Part shown: positions 1 through 5,265 of the stretch, in pieces
Position numbering within the stretch: the stretch's first letter is position 1
Layout of the letters: every line of letters starts with the position of its first letter
NCBI GenBank assembly: GCA_026196445.1
Contig: JAPHTE010000148.1
Location: forward strand, 1 to 5,265
Reading direction: 5' to 3'
From: Lysobacterales bacterium
GTDB taxonomy: Bacteria; Pseudomonadota; Gammaproteobacteria; Xanthomonadales; SZUA-36
Length of the DNA stretch: 5,265 bases
The notes under the pieces: generated by a model
Databases searched by the model: none
Seen by the model: the letters and a program-made list of their open reading frames with translations, nothing else
What the model was told of the DNA's origin: nothing
Translations under genes and position numbers: made by a program

Positions 1-687
1 CTGCAGAAACCAGATCCCAGCCACTGCAAGCGCTGCCGCCAACGCGGTCTCGCGTCCAAGCACCGCCAGTGCCAGGAACATGCCGCCCCAGGCAAATTTT
101 TGCTTGACCAGGCTCAACACGCTAAGCAGCAATAGAAGCAAACTCAGGGGTTCGCACAGAAAACGCTCAACAGAGATTGCCAGCCCCGGGTAAAAAGCGA
201 GCAGCAATGCCGGCCAGGGTGACAGGCCATGATGTTTTAGCAATGCGCCGCCAACCAGGGTTAACCCGGCAACTGACAGAAGGTTGATTGCCAACATGGC
301 GATGACACTTAATTCCGCATCACCCCGCGCGATCAGCCAAGTGAACACCGGGAGCAAAATTCGTTGCTGGCGCCATGCTGGACGATCGACGCTTAGACCC
401 TGGACTTTTTCTTCGTTCGAGAAAGGGTCGAGAGAAAACCGGTAATAGAATTGGCCGTCATAGCCAAACTGTTTGCTGACAAATTTGGGTGGTATGACAG
501 ATTCATGTGAATCGACCCGTTTATGATTAAAACTGACATAGCCAAACAAATGTTCTCCTGCCAGGGGCCATTGCACTGCGAGATATATACTGTAGATAAC
601 GATTACCAGTGCCGGCATCACCAGCCATGGGTTGCGATGGCTTATTGCGATCTTTGACGGGCGCAGCTTCGCATTTTCACTGGTCAC
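1..687 (-). CDS. Polytopic membrane protein, 5' part only (possible GT-C-like glycosyltransferase / surface glycopolymer protein)
   Basis: An open frame of 229 codons runs from a GTG at 687-685 to the window edge, so the C-terminus is missing. The start is supported by AAGGAG (complement of 694-699) six bases upstream. The overlapping ATG at 689-687 is followed at once by TGA, and an in-frame stop lies further upstream with no ATG in between. Residues 21-39 form a first membrane segment. A polar, probably periplasmic loop (about 40-107) contains YDGQFYYR (76-83) followed by LDPF, then RPAWRQQR (102-109). Several hydrophobic segments follow (about 110-120, 125-150, 158-172, 180-195, 200-228), with GRET at 211-214. 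A first membrane helix, a large loop with DGQFYY and an arginine-rich stretch before more helices recall multipass GT-C-like proteins linked to cell-surface glycopolymers. This family assignment is from memory and tentative. The gene lies after the amtB terminator, so it is probably its own transcription unit. Confidence 0.75.
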   Translation of the reverse strand, partial: MTSENAKLRPSKIAISHRNPWLVMPALVIVIYSIYLAVQWPLAGEHLFGYVSFNHKRVDSHESVIPPKFVSKQFGYDGQFYYRFSLDPFSNEEKVQGLSVDRPAWRQQRILLPVFTWLIARGDAELSVIAMLAINLLSVAGLTLVGGALLKHHGLSPWPALLLAFYPGLAISVERFLCEPLSLLLLLLSVLSLVKQKFAWGGMFLALAVLGRETALAAALAVAGIWFLQ

Positions 688-832
688 ATTAATCTCCTTG
701 CGGGTGTTTGATTTGTTCTTTTGAAAAGCGATGAGAATTGTTCCAGTGCTATTGATGCGTCATAGTTTATCTGCAATCAATTGTGCTTATCCAATGACTT
801 CCTCCCGGCTGATCGAAAAACCGATCGTTGAT
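688..832 (-). other. Intergenic leader upstream of the partial membrane protein gene
   Basis: This non-coding stretch lies between the amtB terminator and the GTG-started membrane protein gene and should hold that gene's promoter. The best sigma-70-like pair I can find on the minus strand is TTGGAT (complement of 789-794) and GATAAA (complement of 766-771) with 17 bp spacing. That is only 3/6 and 4/6 matches to consensus, so it is weak. A small inverted repeat, GATCG/CGATC around a 6-base loop, sits at 811-826. I see no RNA gene or convincing small ORF. Confidence 0.3.
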
Positions 833-867
833 TTTTAAAAAGAAAAGGGGCAGCTTGCGCCGCCCCT
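833..867 (-). terminator. Rho-independent terminator of glnK-amtB
   Basis: Read on the minus strand, GGGGCGGC (866-859) pairs with GCTGCCCC (854-847) through eight base pairs, one of them G-U. The loop is GCAA, a GNRA-type tetraloop. An extra A-U pair closes the base, and a U-rich run (TTTTCTTTTT, complement of 846-837) follows. It lies about 73 bp after the amtB stop, in the correct orientation to end the glnK-amtB transcript and insulate the next minus-strand gene. Confidence 0.9.
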
Positions 868-939
868 CCCGACCCGCAATCGCCTTGACGATTCGTTAAC
901 TCACGCTTGCAACATAAACCGGCCAGGCGTAATCCAGCC

Positions 940-2202
940 TCACGTGGAGGAGGTGAATTCCGGGTATGCTTCCATACCGCACTCTCCGATATCCAGTCCC
1001 TCGTATTCTTCCTCGGCATCGACGCGGATTCCCATGGTGAGTTTTAGCGCGAACCAAACCAGCAGGCTGGCGCCGAACACCCAGGTGAAAATGGTGGCTA
1101 TTCCGGCCAATTGACCAACAAGGCTGGCACTACTATTGGTAACGGGAACCAGCAACAGGCCAAACAGGCCAACCACGCCGTGTACCGATATTGCGCCGAC
1201 AGGATCGTCTATTTTCATGCGCTCCATGCCAAGAATACTGAATACCACGATGATGCCGGCTAACAAGCCAAATAACGACGCCTGCAAAGCCGAGGGCGTG
1301 GACGGCTCAGCGGTGATGGCTACCAGACCCGCCAATGCGCCGTTCAGGGCCATGGTCAGATCGGCCTTGCCAAACAACGCCCGCGCCGTTAACAGGGCAC
1401 CGACCAATCCTGCCGCAGCTGCAGCATTGGTATTCAAAAATACCATCGCGACCGAATGCGCATTGGCGGCATCTGCGAGTTTCAGCACTGATCCGCCGTT
1501 AAAACCAAACCATCCCATCCACAGGATAAATGTACCCAACGTGGCCAGTGGAAGGTTTGCGCCAGGTATGGCAATAATCTGACCGTCCTTGGTGTACTTG
1601 CCTTTTCTTGCACCCAGCAACAATACGCCGGCAAGGGCTGCGGCAGCACCGGCGAGGTGCACGATGCCTGAACCGGCAAAATCACTGAAACCAAGGTCTC
1701 CGAGGTTGAACATGCCGAAAACATCATTCCCGCCCCAGGTCCAGGACCCTTCAATTGGGTAGATGAGGCCGGTCATGAAGACTGCAAAAACCAGGAATGC
1801 CCAAAGCTTCATACGCTCCGCCACCGCACCTGATACGATCGACATGGCAGTTGCGACAAACACGACCTGGAAGAAGAAATCCGAGGCATTGGAGTAAACG
1901 CTGTCACCCCCGAAGCCGTTTTGTGCCGAATCGGCCAGCACCTGGCCAAGGTCAAATACCTCGATGCCCTGCAGGAACCAGCCTCCGCCGTACATGACCG
2001 CGTAACCGGTGGCCAGGTACATAACGCAGGCGACCGCGTAAAGCGCAATATTCTTGGTCAGGATTTCAACGGTATTCTTGGTGCGTACAAGACCGGATTC
2101 CAACAGCGAAAAGCCGGCCGCCATCCACATGACAAGCGCACCGCAGACCAGAAAATAGAAGGTATCTATGGCGTACTGAAGTTCGAAAATCTGGTTTTCC
2201 AT
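940..2202 (-). CDS. amtB: Ammonium transporter AmtB (Amt/MEP/Rh family)
   Basis: This is a 420-residue inner-membrane ammonium channel, a normal length for the family, with about 11 predicted membrane helices. Hallmarks aligned to E. coli AmtB are all present: the periplasmic gate phenylalanines F111 and F115 (F103/F107), W156 in WTWGG (W148), D174 in DFAGSG (D160), the pore twin histidines H182 in IVHLAG (H168) and H341 in SVHGVVG (H318), and F234 and S238 in WFGFNGGS (F215/S219). The short cytoplasmic tail carries the conserved EEYEGLDIGECGMEAY pattern. No cleavable signal peptide is evident, since the first helix begins near residue 13. The ATG is preceded by AAGGAG eight bases upstream. 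It lies 24 bp after glnK in the classic glnK-amtB operon and is followed by an intrinsic terminator. With all key residues intact it should be functional. In this family transport is blocked when deuridylylated GlnK inserts its T-loop into the cytoplasmic exit. Confidence 0.97.
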   Translation of the reverse strand: MENQIFELQYAIDTFYFLVCGALVMWMAAGFSLLESGLVRTKNTVEILTKNIALYAVACVMYLATGYAVMYGGGWFLQGIEVFDLGQVLADSAQNGFGGDSVYSNASDFFFQVVFVATAMSIVSGAVAERMKLWAFLVFAVFMTGLIYPIEGSWTWGGNDVFGMFNLGDLGFSDFAGSGIVHLAGAAAALAGVLLLGARKGKYTKDGQIIAIPGANLPLATLGTFILWMGWFGFNGGSVLKLADAANAHSVAMVFLNTNAAAAAGLVGALLTARALFGKADLTMALNGALAGLVAITAEPSTPSALQASLFGLLAGIIVVFSILGMERMKIDDPVGAISVHGVVGLFGLLLVPVTNSSASLVGQLAGIATIFTWVFGASLLVWFALKLTMGIRVDAEEEYEGLDIGECGMEAYPEFTSST

Positions 2203-2226
2203 GTGCCTCTCTCCTTGGTACGCTGC

Positions 2227-2565
2227 TTATACGGCTTGCGGGCCGGTTTCGCCGGTACGGATACGTATCACTTCTTCGAGCGTGTGCACGAAGACCTTGC
2301 CGTCACCGGTTTTTCCAGTCGCAGCGGCCTGGATAACAGCATCGATAACCCGTTCAACGATGTCATCTGTAACCGCTGTTTCGATCTTGATCTTGGGCAG
2401 GAAATCGACACTGTATTCAGCGCCGCGGTACAGTTCCGTGTGGCCTTTTTGCCGGCCAAAGCCCTTGACCTCGGTCACGGTAATGCCATTGACACCGACC
2501 TCTGCCAACGCATCGCGTACGTCATCGAGTTTGAAAGGTTTGATAATCGCGGTTACCAATTGCAT
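2227..2565 (-). CDS. glnK: Nitrogen regulatory PII protein GlnK
   Basis: This is a 112-residue PII signal protein, the standard length. It binds ATP/ADP and 2-oxoglutarate, is uridylylated on the T-loop in proteobacteria, and controls AmtB. From Met at 2565, T-loop residues fall at canonical numbers: Q39 and Y51 (uridylylation site, in YRGAEY), R47 (the residue that plugs the Amt pore) and K58 (in FLPK). The C-terminal TGKTGDGK loop contains K90, and RIRTGE contains R101 and R103. An ATG two codons upstream (2571) is possible, but GAGG lies only 2 bases from it and 8 bases from the ATG at 2565. The downstream start also matches family length and numbering, so I prefer it. GlnK and GlnB are hard to tell apart by sequence; direct linkage to amtB and the sigma-54/NtrC control region argue for GlnK. 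Confidence 0.96.
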   Translation of the reverse strand: MQLVTAIIKPFKLDDVRDALAEVGVNGITVTEVKGFGRQKGHTELYRGAEYSVDFLPKIKIETAVTDDIVERVIDAVIQAAATGKTGDGKVFVHTLEEVIRIRTGETGPQAV

Positions 2566-2602
2566 GTTCATGTCCTCGTGGTTTCATCGTCCGAATCCTA
2601 TA

Positions 2603-2618
2603 TGCAGGAAACGCGCCA
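2603..2618 (-). promoter_or_regulatory. Sigma-54 (-24/-12) promoter of glnK-amtB
   Basis: The minus strand reads TGGCGCGTTTCCTGCA. It has the invariant GG and GC with exactly ten bases between them, and closely follows the sigma-54 consensus TGGCACG-N4-TTGCA. Counting from the -12 C (2604), transcription should begin near 2592, giving a leader of about 27 nt before the GlnK ATG at 2565. NtrC-type dyads lie about 130 and 160 bp upstream, the usual enhancer distance. Transcription would therefore depend on RpoN plus phosphorylated NtrC under nitrogen limitation. Confidence 0.85.
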
Positions 2619-2690
2619 GCAGGGAGTTTCTAATTAAAAACAGTGATTTGTACCCGAGGTGCGTTGAAAGTTGACAGCAGGCGCGATGGA

Positions 2691-2706
2691 TGGCCGATAT
2701 CCTGCT
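2691..2706 (+). promoter_or_regulatory. Possible sigma-54-like element facing the methyltransferase operon
   Basis: The plus strand reads TGGCCGATATCCTGCT, with GG and GC separated by ten bases as sigma-54 requires. However, the -24 half is TGGCCGA instead of TGGCACG. The predicted start (about 2717) would fall inside the perfect NtrC dyad and leave a leader of about 150 nt before the ATG at 2866. It may be a chance match or a weak nitrogen-controlled promoter. Confidence 0.25.
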
Positions 2707-2713
2707 GCCTGAA

Positions 2714-2730
2714 TGCACCATCTTGGTGCA
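2714..2730. promoter_or_regulatory. NtrC enhancer site, perfect dyad
   Basis: The sequence is TGCACC-ATCTT-GGTGCA, an exact match to the NtrC (NRI) recognition pattern TGCACC-N5-GGTGCA. The dyad extends one further A-T pair on each side (2713-2731). Its centre lies about 130 bp upstream of the predicted sigma-54 start of glnK. It has no T-run on either side, so it is a protein-binding dyad rather than a terminator. Confidence 0.87.
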
Positions 2731-2743
2731 TCGGAAACAAGCC

Positions 2744-2760
2744 GGTACCAATGACGTGCG
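2744..2760. promoter_or_regulatory. Second, degenerate NtrC-like site
   Basis: GGTACC-AATGA-CGTGCG matches 8 of the 12 specified positions of TGCACC-N5-GGTGCA. It starts exactly 30 bp from the perfect site, about three helical turns, so both dimers would lie on the same DNA face. Paired NtrC sites about 30 bp apart are typical of cooperative NtrC enhancers such as glnAp2. The spacing is the main support; the half-sites alone would be weak. Confidence 0.5.
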
Positions 2761-2865
2761 AGACTTGATGCTCAAGGGCGGTGTAGACTAGCCCCAAACA
2801 AGTCAGTCGCTGTTTTGAAGGATGCAAACAATATAGCCCGCTGTTAACGATCATTGGTGAATCAT

Positions 2866-4395
2866 ATGCGCAGAGGCAGAAAAGCCCGCCAACAGAAACC
2901 ACAGAAAATCTCCGCCGTCGGCCCGGGTTTGCCCGGCGGACGTTTCCGTCCACTGACCCGGTCTGACGAGCAACAGGTCCATAAAACCATTCTTGACGTC
3001 TTGGAAAACATCGGTATGGGAGACCCGATACCGATCGTCAAGGAGAAAGCGCTGGAGCGCGGTTGTTTCATGAACGAGCATGGGCGGCTGTGTTTTCCAC
3101 GGGCTTTTGTCGAGGATGCTATTGCCCGGGCGCCAAAAAACGCACATTTTTTTGGCCGTGACCCCAGGCACGACATGGATGTCGGTGATGGACGCGTACA
3201 TACCTATGGTGGCGGCGAGGCCGTCAATATGCTGGATGTCGGTGCCTCCAGCTACCGGCCATCGACACTGGCCGATCTCTACGACGCCGCGAGGCTGGTG
3301 GACAGGATGGATAACATCCACGCCCTGGCGCGCCTGGTAGTCGCTACCGAAATCGAGGACCAGCTCACCTGTGACATCAACTCCGCCTATGTCAGCGCCG
3401 CGGGCACGCTCAAACACACGCAGTTGACCTTCGCCGACGCCTCCCACGTGCAACCTACGCTGGAAATGCTCTACATGATCGCCGGCGGGAAAGAGAAATT
3501 CCACGAACGGCCGTTTTGTAACGGTGGCGGTTGCCCGGTCATATCACCCCTGCGCTACGGTCAGGACAACAGCGAGGTCTGCGTGGAGTCGATTGCGTTC
3601 GGTGCACCGGTCTGGGTCACCGTAGCCCCGCAGGCAGGCGCCACGGCGCCTGCAGCACTGGCTGGTGCGGTGGTGCAAGCGACCGCCGAAGCCCTGGCAG
3701 GCATGCTGATGGTTCATGTCGTCGACCCCGACACCCCGGTGGTGCTGGGCCCCTGGCCCTTTGTTTCTGATCTGCGTACCGGTTCTTTCACCGGTGGCAG
3801 CGGCGAAGAGGCCGTGGTTTCAGCGGCTGCAGTGCAGATGATCAATTTCTACGGTCTGCCAAGCTCAGTGGGCGCCGGCATGACGGATTCCAAGACGCCC
3901 GACTACCAGGCCGGATACGAAAAAGCCCTGGCAATTGCACTGGCGGCGCAGGCTGGTTGCAATGACGTGTCCGAATGCAGCGGCATGTTGGGCAGCCTGA
4001 TGGCCTTGTCGCTGGAGTCCATGGTCATCGACAATGACCTGCTCGGCGCGGTACTGCGCACGGTGCGCGGCATCGAGGTCAACGAGGAAACCCTTTCGTA
4101 TGAGGTTATGCAACAGGTCGTACATGGTGAGGGACACTATTTGCGCACGGAACAGACCCTGGGCCTGATGCGCACCGGCTACGAATACCCGGCCCTGGCG
4201 AACCGCCTGACCCCGGGAGAATGGGAGGAAGCGGGTTCAACCGATATCCGCCAGGCAGCGGGTGAGCGGGTTAAATCGATCTTGTCCAGCCACTACCCGG
4301 ACTATATCGACCCGGCCACGGATGCAAAGATACGCGAGCGCTTCCCCATCCTGCTGGCACCCGAAAATATGCGCCCGGGTAACCAGCGCTGGTAA
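2866..4395 (+). CDS. MttB-family corrinoid methyltransferase, non-pyrrolysine type
   Basis: This 509-residue protein belongs to the trimethylamine methyltransferase (MttB) superfamily, cytoplasmic enzymes that move a methyl group from a methylated amine to Co(I) of a partner corrinoid protein. Family signatures include GLPGGRFRPLT near 21-31, YGGGEAVNML (114-123), NGGGCPVISPLRYG (219-232), the strongly conserved TDSKTPDYQAGYEK (340-353) and VIDND (387-391). The frame has no internal TAG. Met339, just before TDSK, occupies the place where I recall methanogen MttB having pyrrolysine. The enzyme is therefore of the non-Pyl kind, whose characterised members act on quaternary amines such as glycine betaine, proline betaine and carnitine. 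The substrate here cannot be read from sequence. I prefer ATG 2866, with a weak GGTGA 5 bases upstream, over the in-frame TTG at 2854 or GTG at 2857, because family members begin with a similar arginine-rich tail. The corrinoid partner gene follows after 38 bp. Confidence 0.92.
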   Translation: MRRGRKARQQKPQKISAVGPGLPGGRFRPLTRSDEQQVHKTILDVLENIGMGDPIPIVKEKALERGCFMNEHGRLCFPRAFVEDAIARAPKNAHFFGRDPRHDMDVGDGRVHTYGGGEAVNMLDVGASSYRPSTLADLYDAARLVDRMDNIHALARLVVATEIEDQLTCDINSAYVSAAGTLKHTQLTFADASHVQPTLEMLYMIAGGKEKFHERPFCNGGGCPVISPLRYGQDNSEVCVESIAFGAPVWVTVAPQAGATAPAALAGAVVQATAEALAGMLMVHVVDPDTPVVLGPWPFVSDLRTGSFTGGSGEEAVVSAAAVQMINFYGLPSSVGAGMTDSKTPDYQAGYEKALAIALAAQAGCNDVSECSGMLGSLMALSLESMVIDNDLLGAVLRTVRGIEVNEETLSYEVMQQVVHGEGHYLRTEQTLGLMRTGYEYPALANRLTPGEWEEAGSTDIRQAAGERVKSILSSHYPDYIDPATDAKIRERFPILLAPENMRPGNQRW

Positions 4396-4433
4396 CAACG
4401 TAATTTGAAAACGATTAAGAGGTTAAATACCCG

Positions 4434-5123
4434 ATGACTGAAGAATACGATGACGAGATCATCCTGTCTGAACTGCCGGACGACGAACTGGTTGAGCAGA
4501 TGCATGACGACCTGTATGACGGTCTTGCCGATGAGATAGCCGAGGGCACACAGATATTGCTCGATCGTGGCTGGAGCGCACCGCAGGTACTCGACAAGGC
4601 GCTGGTGGGTGGCATGGCGATCGTCGGCGTGGACTTCCGTGACGGTATCCTGTTCGTACCCGAAGTATTAATGGCGGCCAACGCCATGAAGGCCGGTATG
4701 GCCATTCTCAAGCCCATCCTGTCGGAAACCGGCGCCAAGCCGGTAGGAAAGATGGTTATCGGCACGGTCAAGGGCGACATCCACGATATCGGCAAGAACC
4801 TGGTTGGCATGATGATGGAGGGCGCGGGCTTCGAGGTCATCGACCTGGGCATCAATGTCGATGCTGAGACCTACATCGAGGCCATCGAAGAAAACCAGGC
4901 CAATATCCTCGGCATGTCGGCGTTGTTGACCACCACCATGCCCTACATGAAAGTCGTGATCGATGCGTTGCAAGAGGCCGGTATACGCGACAAGTACATC
5001 GTGCTGGTCGGTGGCGCACCGTTGAACGACGAGTTTGGCGAGATGATCGGTGCGGACGCCTATTGCCGCGATGCCGCGGTAGCCGTGGACGTGGCCAAGG
5101 AACTGATGGCCGCAGCGTCCTGA
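4434..5123 (+). CDS. Corrinoid (B12-binding) methyl-carrier protein, MttC/MtbC-like
   Basis: This 229-residue protein should carry the methyl group on a cobalamin cofactor between the upstream MttB-like enzyme and a second methyltransferase, probably one acting on tetrahydrofolate and encoded outside the window. It has the two-domain layout of the family. A helical cap domain (about 15-95) is followed by a Rossmann-type B12 domain (about 104-229) with the full base-off/His-on signature: DIHDIG at 115-120 (D115, lower-ligand H117, G120), SAL at 162-164 and VGG at 192-194. The first 34 residues are strikingly acidic (15 Asp/Glu), and the first Lys or Arg is R45. AAGAGG lies 11 bases before the ATG, rather far but usable. 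The 38 bp gap after the methyltransferase gene and shared strand indicate one operon. Residues expected for cobalamin binding are all present, so it should be functional. Confidence 0.95.
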   Translation: MTEEYDDEIILSELPDDELVEQMHDDLYDGLADEIAEGTQILLDRGWSAPQVLDKALVGGMAIVGVDFRDGILFVPEVLMAANAMKAGMAILKPILSETGAKPVGKMVIGTVKGDIHDIGKNLVGMMMEGAGFEVIDLGINVDAETYIEAIEENQANILGMSALLTTTMPYMKVVIDALQEAGIRDKYIVLVGGAPLNDEFGEMIGADAYCRDAAVAVDVAKELMAAAS

Positions 5124-5140
5124 GTTGATAAAGACAATCC

Positions 5141-5265
5141 ATGAGTGACAAGGTCCTGGTCATTGCCTGCGGCGCGATTGCCACGGAATTGTTGCGCATT
5201 ACGAAGATGAACGACTGGCAGCACCTGGATTTCCAGTGCCTGCCGCCAGAATTGCACAACCGGCC
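5141..5265 (+). CDS. DUF1638 domain protein, N-terminal fragment
   Basis: Only 41 complete codons are inside the window. The frame begins at ATG 5141, 17 bp after the corrinoid protein stop, and is open to the edge. It starts MSDKVLVIACGAIATELL and later has CLPPELHNRP, which I recognise as the start of DUF1638 proteins (an IACG near the N-terminus and a C-L-P-x-x-L-H-N-R-P segment about 23 residues later). These proteins have no established biochemical role that I know of, but they often accompany MttB and corrinoid protein genes. C10 and C33 could be metal or redox ligands; that is speculation. The Shine-Dalgarno is poor (AAAG about 7 bases upstream), so translation may be coupled to the preceding gene. 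Confidence 0.8.
   Translation, partial: MSDKVLVIACGAIATELLRITKMNDWQHLDFQCLPPELHNR

Larger units (their letters stand above)
2566..2865. other. Divergent intergenic control region, glnK-amtB versus mttB-like operon
   Basis: These 300 non-coding bases separate the two divergent operons. The half nearer glnK holds its sigma-54 promoter, and the middle holds the two NtrC-type dyads. The part nearest the plus-strand operon (2761-2865) contains a small inverted repeat CTTGA-TGC-TCAAG (2764-2776) and AT-rich sequence around 2826-2835, but no convincing sigma-70 promoter. A TTGACA at 2671-2676 has no good -10 partner. I see no RNA gene, and the short ORFs here have no coding signature. Confidence 0.7.

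Noticed and set aside
811..826. Inverted repeat GATCG/CGATC as a second terminator or a repeat element
   Set aside because: The stem is only five pairs, no U-run follows in the transcribed direction, and no second copy is seen in the window.
1921..2637. Plus-strand open frame of 238 codons antisense to glnK and the amtB start
   Set aside because: It lies almost wholly opposite two certain genes, has no recognisable protein features, and is explained by codon bias of the genes on the other strand.
2671..2700. Sigma-70 promoter with TTGACA at 2671-2676 facing the methyltransferase operon
   Set aside because: No acceptable -10 hexamer is found 16-18 bases downstream; the nearest candidates match TATAAT poorly.
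2713..2731. Perfect hairpin ATGCACCA/TGGTGCAT as a terminator
   Set aside because: The loop is only three bases and no T-run follows on either strand; the sequence fits an NtrC-binding dyad much better.
2821..2840. Second minus-strand sigma-54-like element (GGGC...TTTGCA)
   Set aside because: The GG to GC spacing is 11 rather than 10 bases, and it would lie upstream of the enhancers with a leader of over 200 nt.
2854..2865. TTG (2854) or GTG (2857) as the methyltransferase start
   Set aside because: No Shine-Dalgarno is positioned for either; ATG 2866 has a weak GGTGA and matches the usual basic N-terminus of the family.
2851..3504. Minus-strand open frame of 217 codons opposite the methyltransferase gene
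   Set aside because: It is the shadow of a clear MttB-family gene; its translation shows no domain, and it would run through the intergenic side without a ribosome site.

Overview
The window looks like a chromosomal segment of a free-living or symbiotic proteobacterium, most likely a gammaproteobacterium. The reasons are the PII and Amt protein sequences, the glnK-amtB gene order, a sigma-54 promoter with NtrC-type enhancers, and the moderate-to-high GC content. I cannot name a genus from the sequence alone.

Layout. On the minus strand, reading right to left, come glnK (2565-2227) and amtB (2202-940), separated by 24 bp. They end in a clear intrinsic terminator (about 833-867). Beyond it lies the 5' part of a separate polytopic membrane protein gene (687 to beyond position 1). 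On the plus strand, reading right, come a non-pyrrolysine MttB-family methyltransferase (2866-4395), its cognate corrinoid protein (4434-5123) and the first 41 codons of a DUF1638 gene (5141 to beyond the window). The two groups diverge from a 300 bp intergenic region (2566-2865).

How the parts work together. GlnK and AmtB form the standard nitrogen-responsive ammonium uptake pair: AmtB is the channel and GlnK is its PII gatekeeper and nitrogen sensor. The shared intergenic region holds a textbook nitrogen-control array for glnK: a -24/-12 element at 2618-2603, a perfect NtrC dyad at 2714-2730, and a weaker NtrC-like dyad 30 bp (about three helical turns) further upstream. The divergent operon encodes a methylamine-type demethylation module, in which the MttB-family enzyme should move a methyl group from a methylated (probably quaternary) amine to Co(I) of the corrinoid protein. 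Demethylation of such amines can release one-carbon units and eventually nitrogen, so sharing a control region with ammonium uptake makes physiological sense. Nitrogen control of the methyltransferase operon remains an inference.

The most interesting points are the possible co-regulation of the two operons, the unknown substrate of the MttB-like enzyme (Met at the position I align with pyrrolysine), and the DUF1638 protein of unknown role in the same operon.
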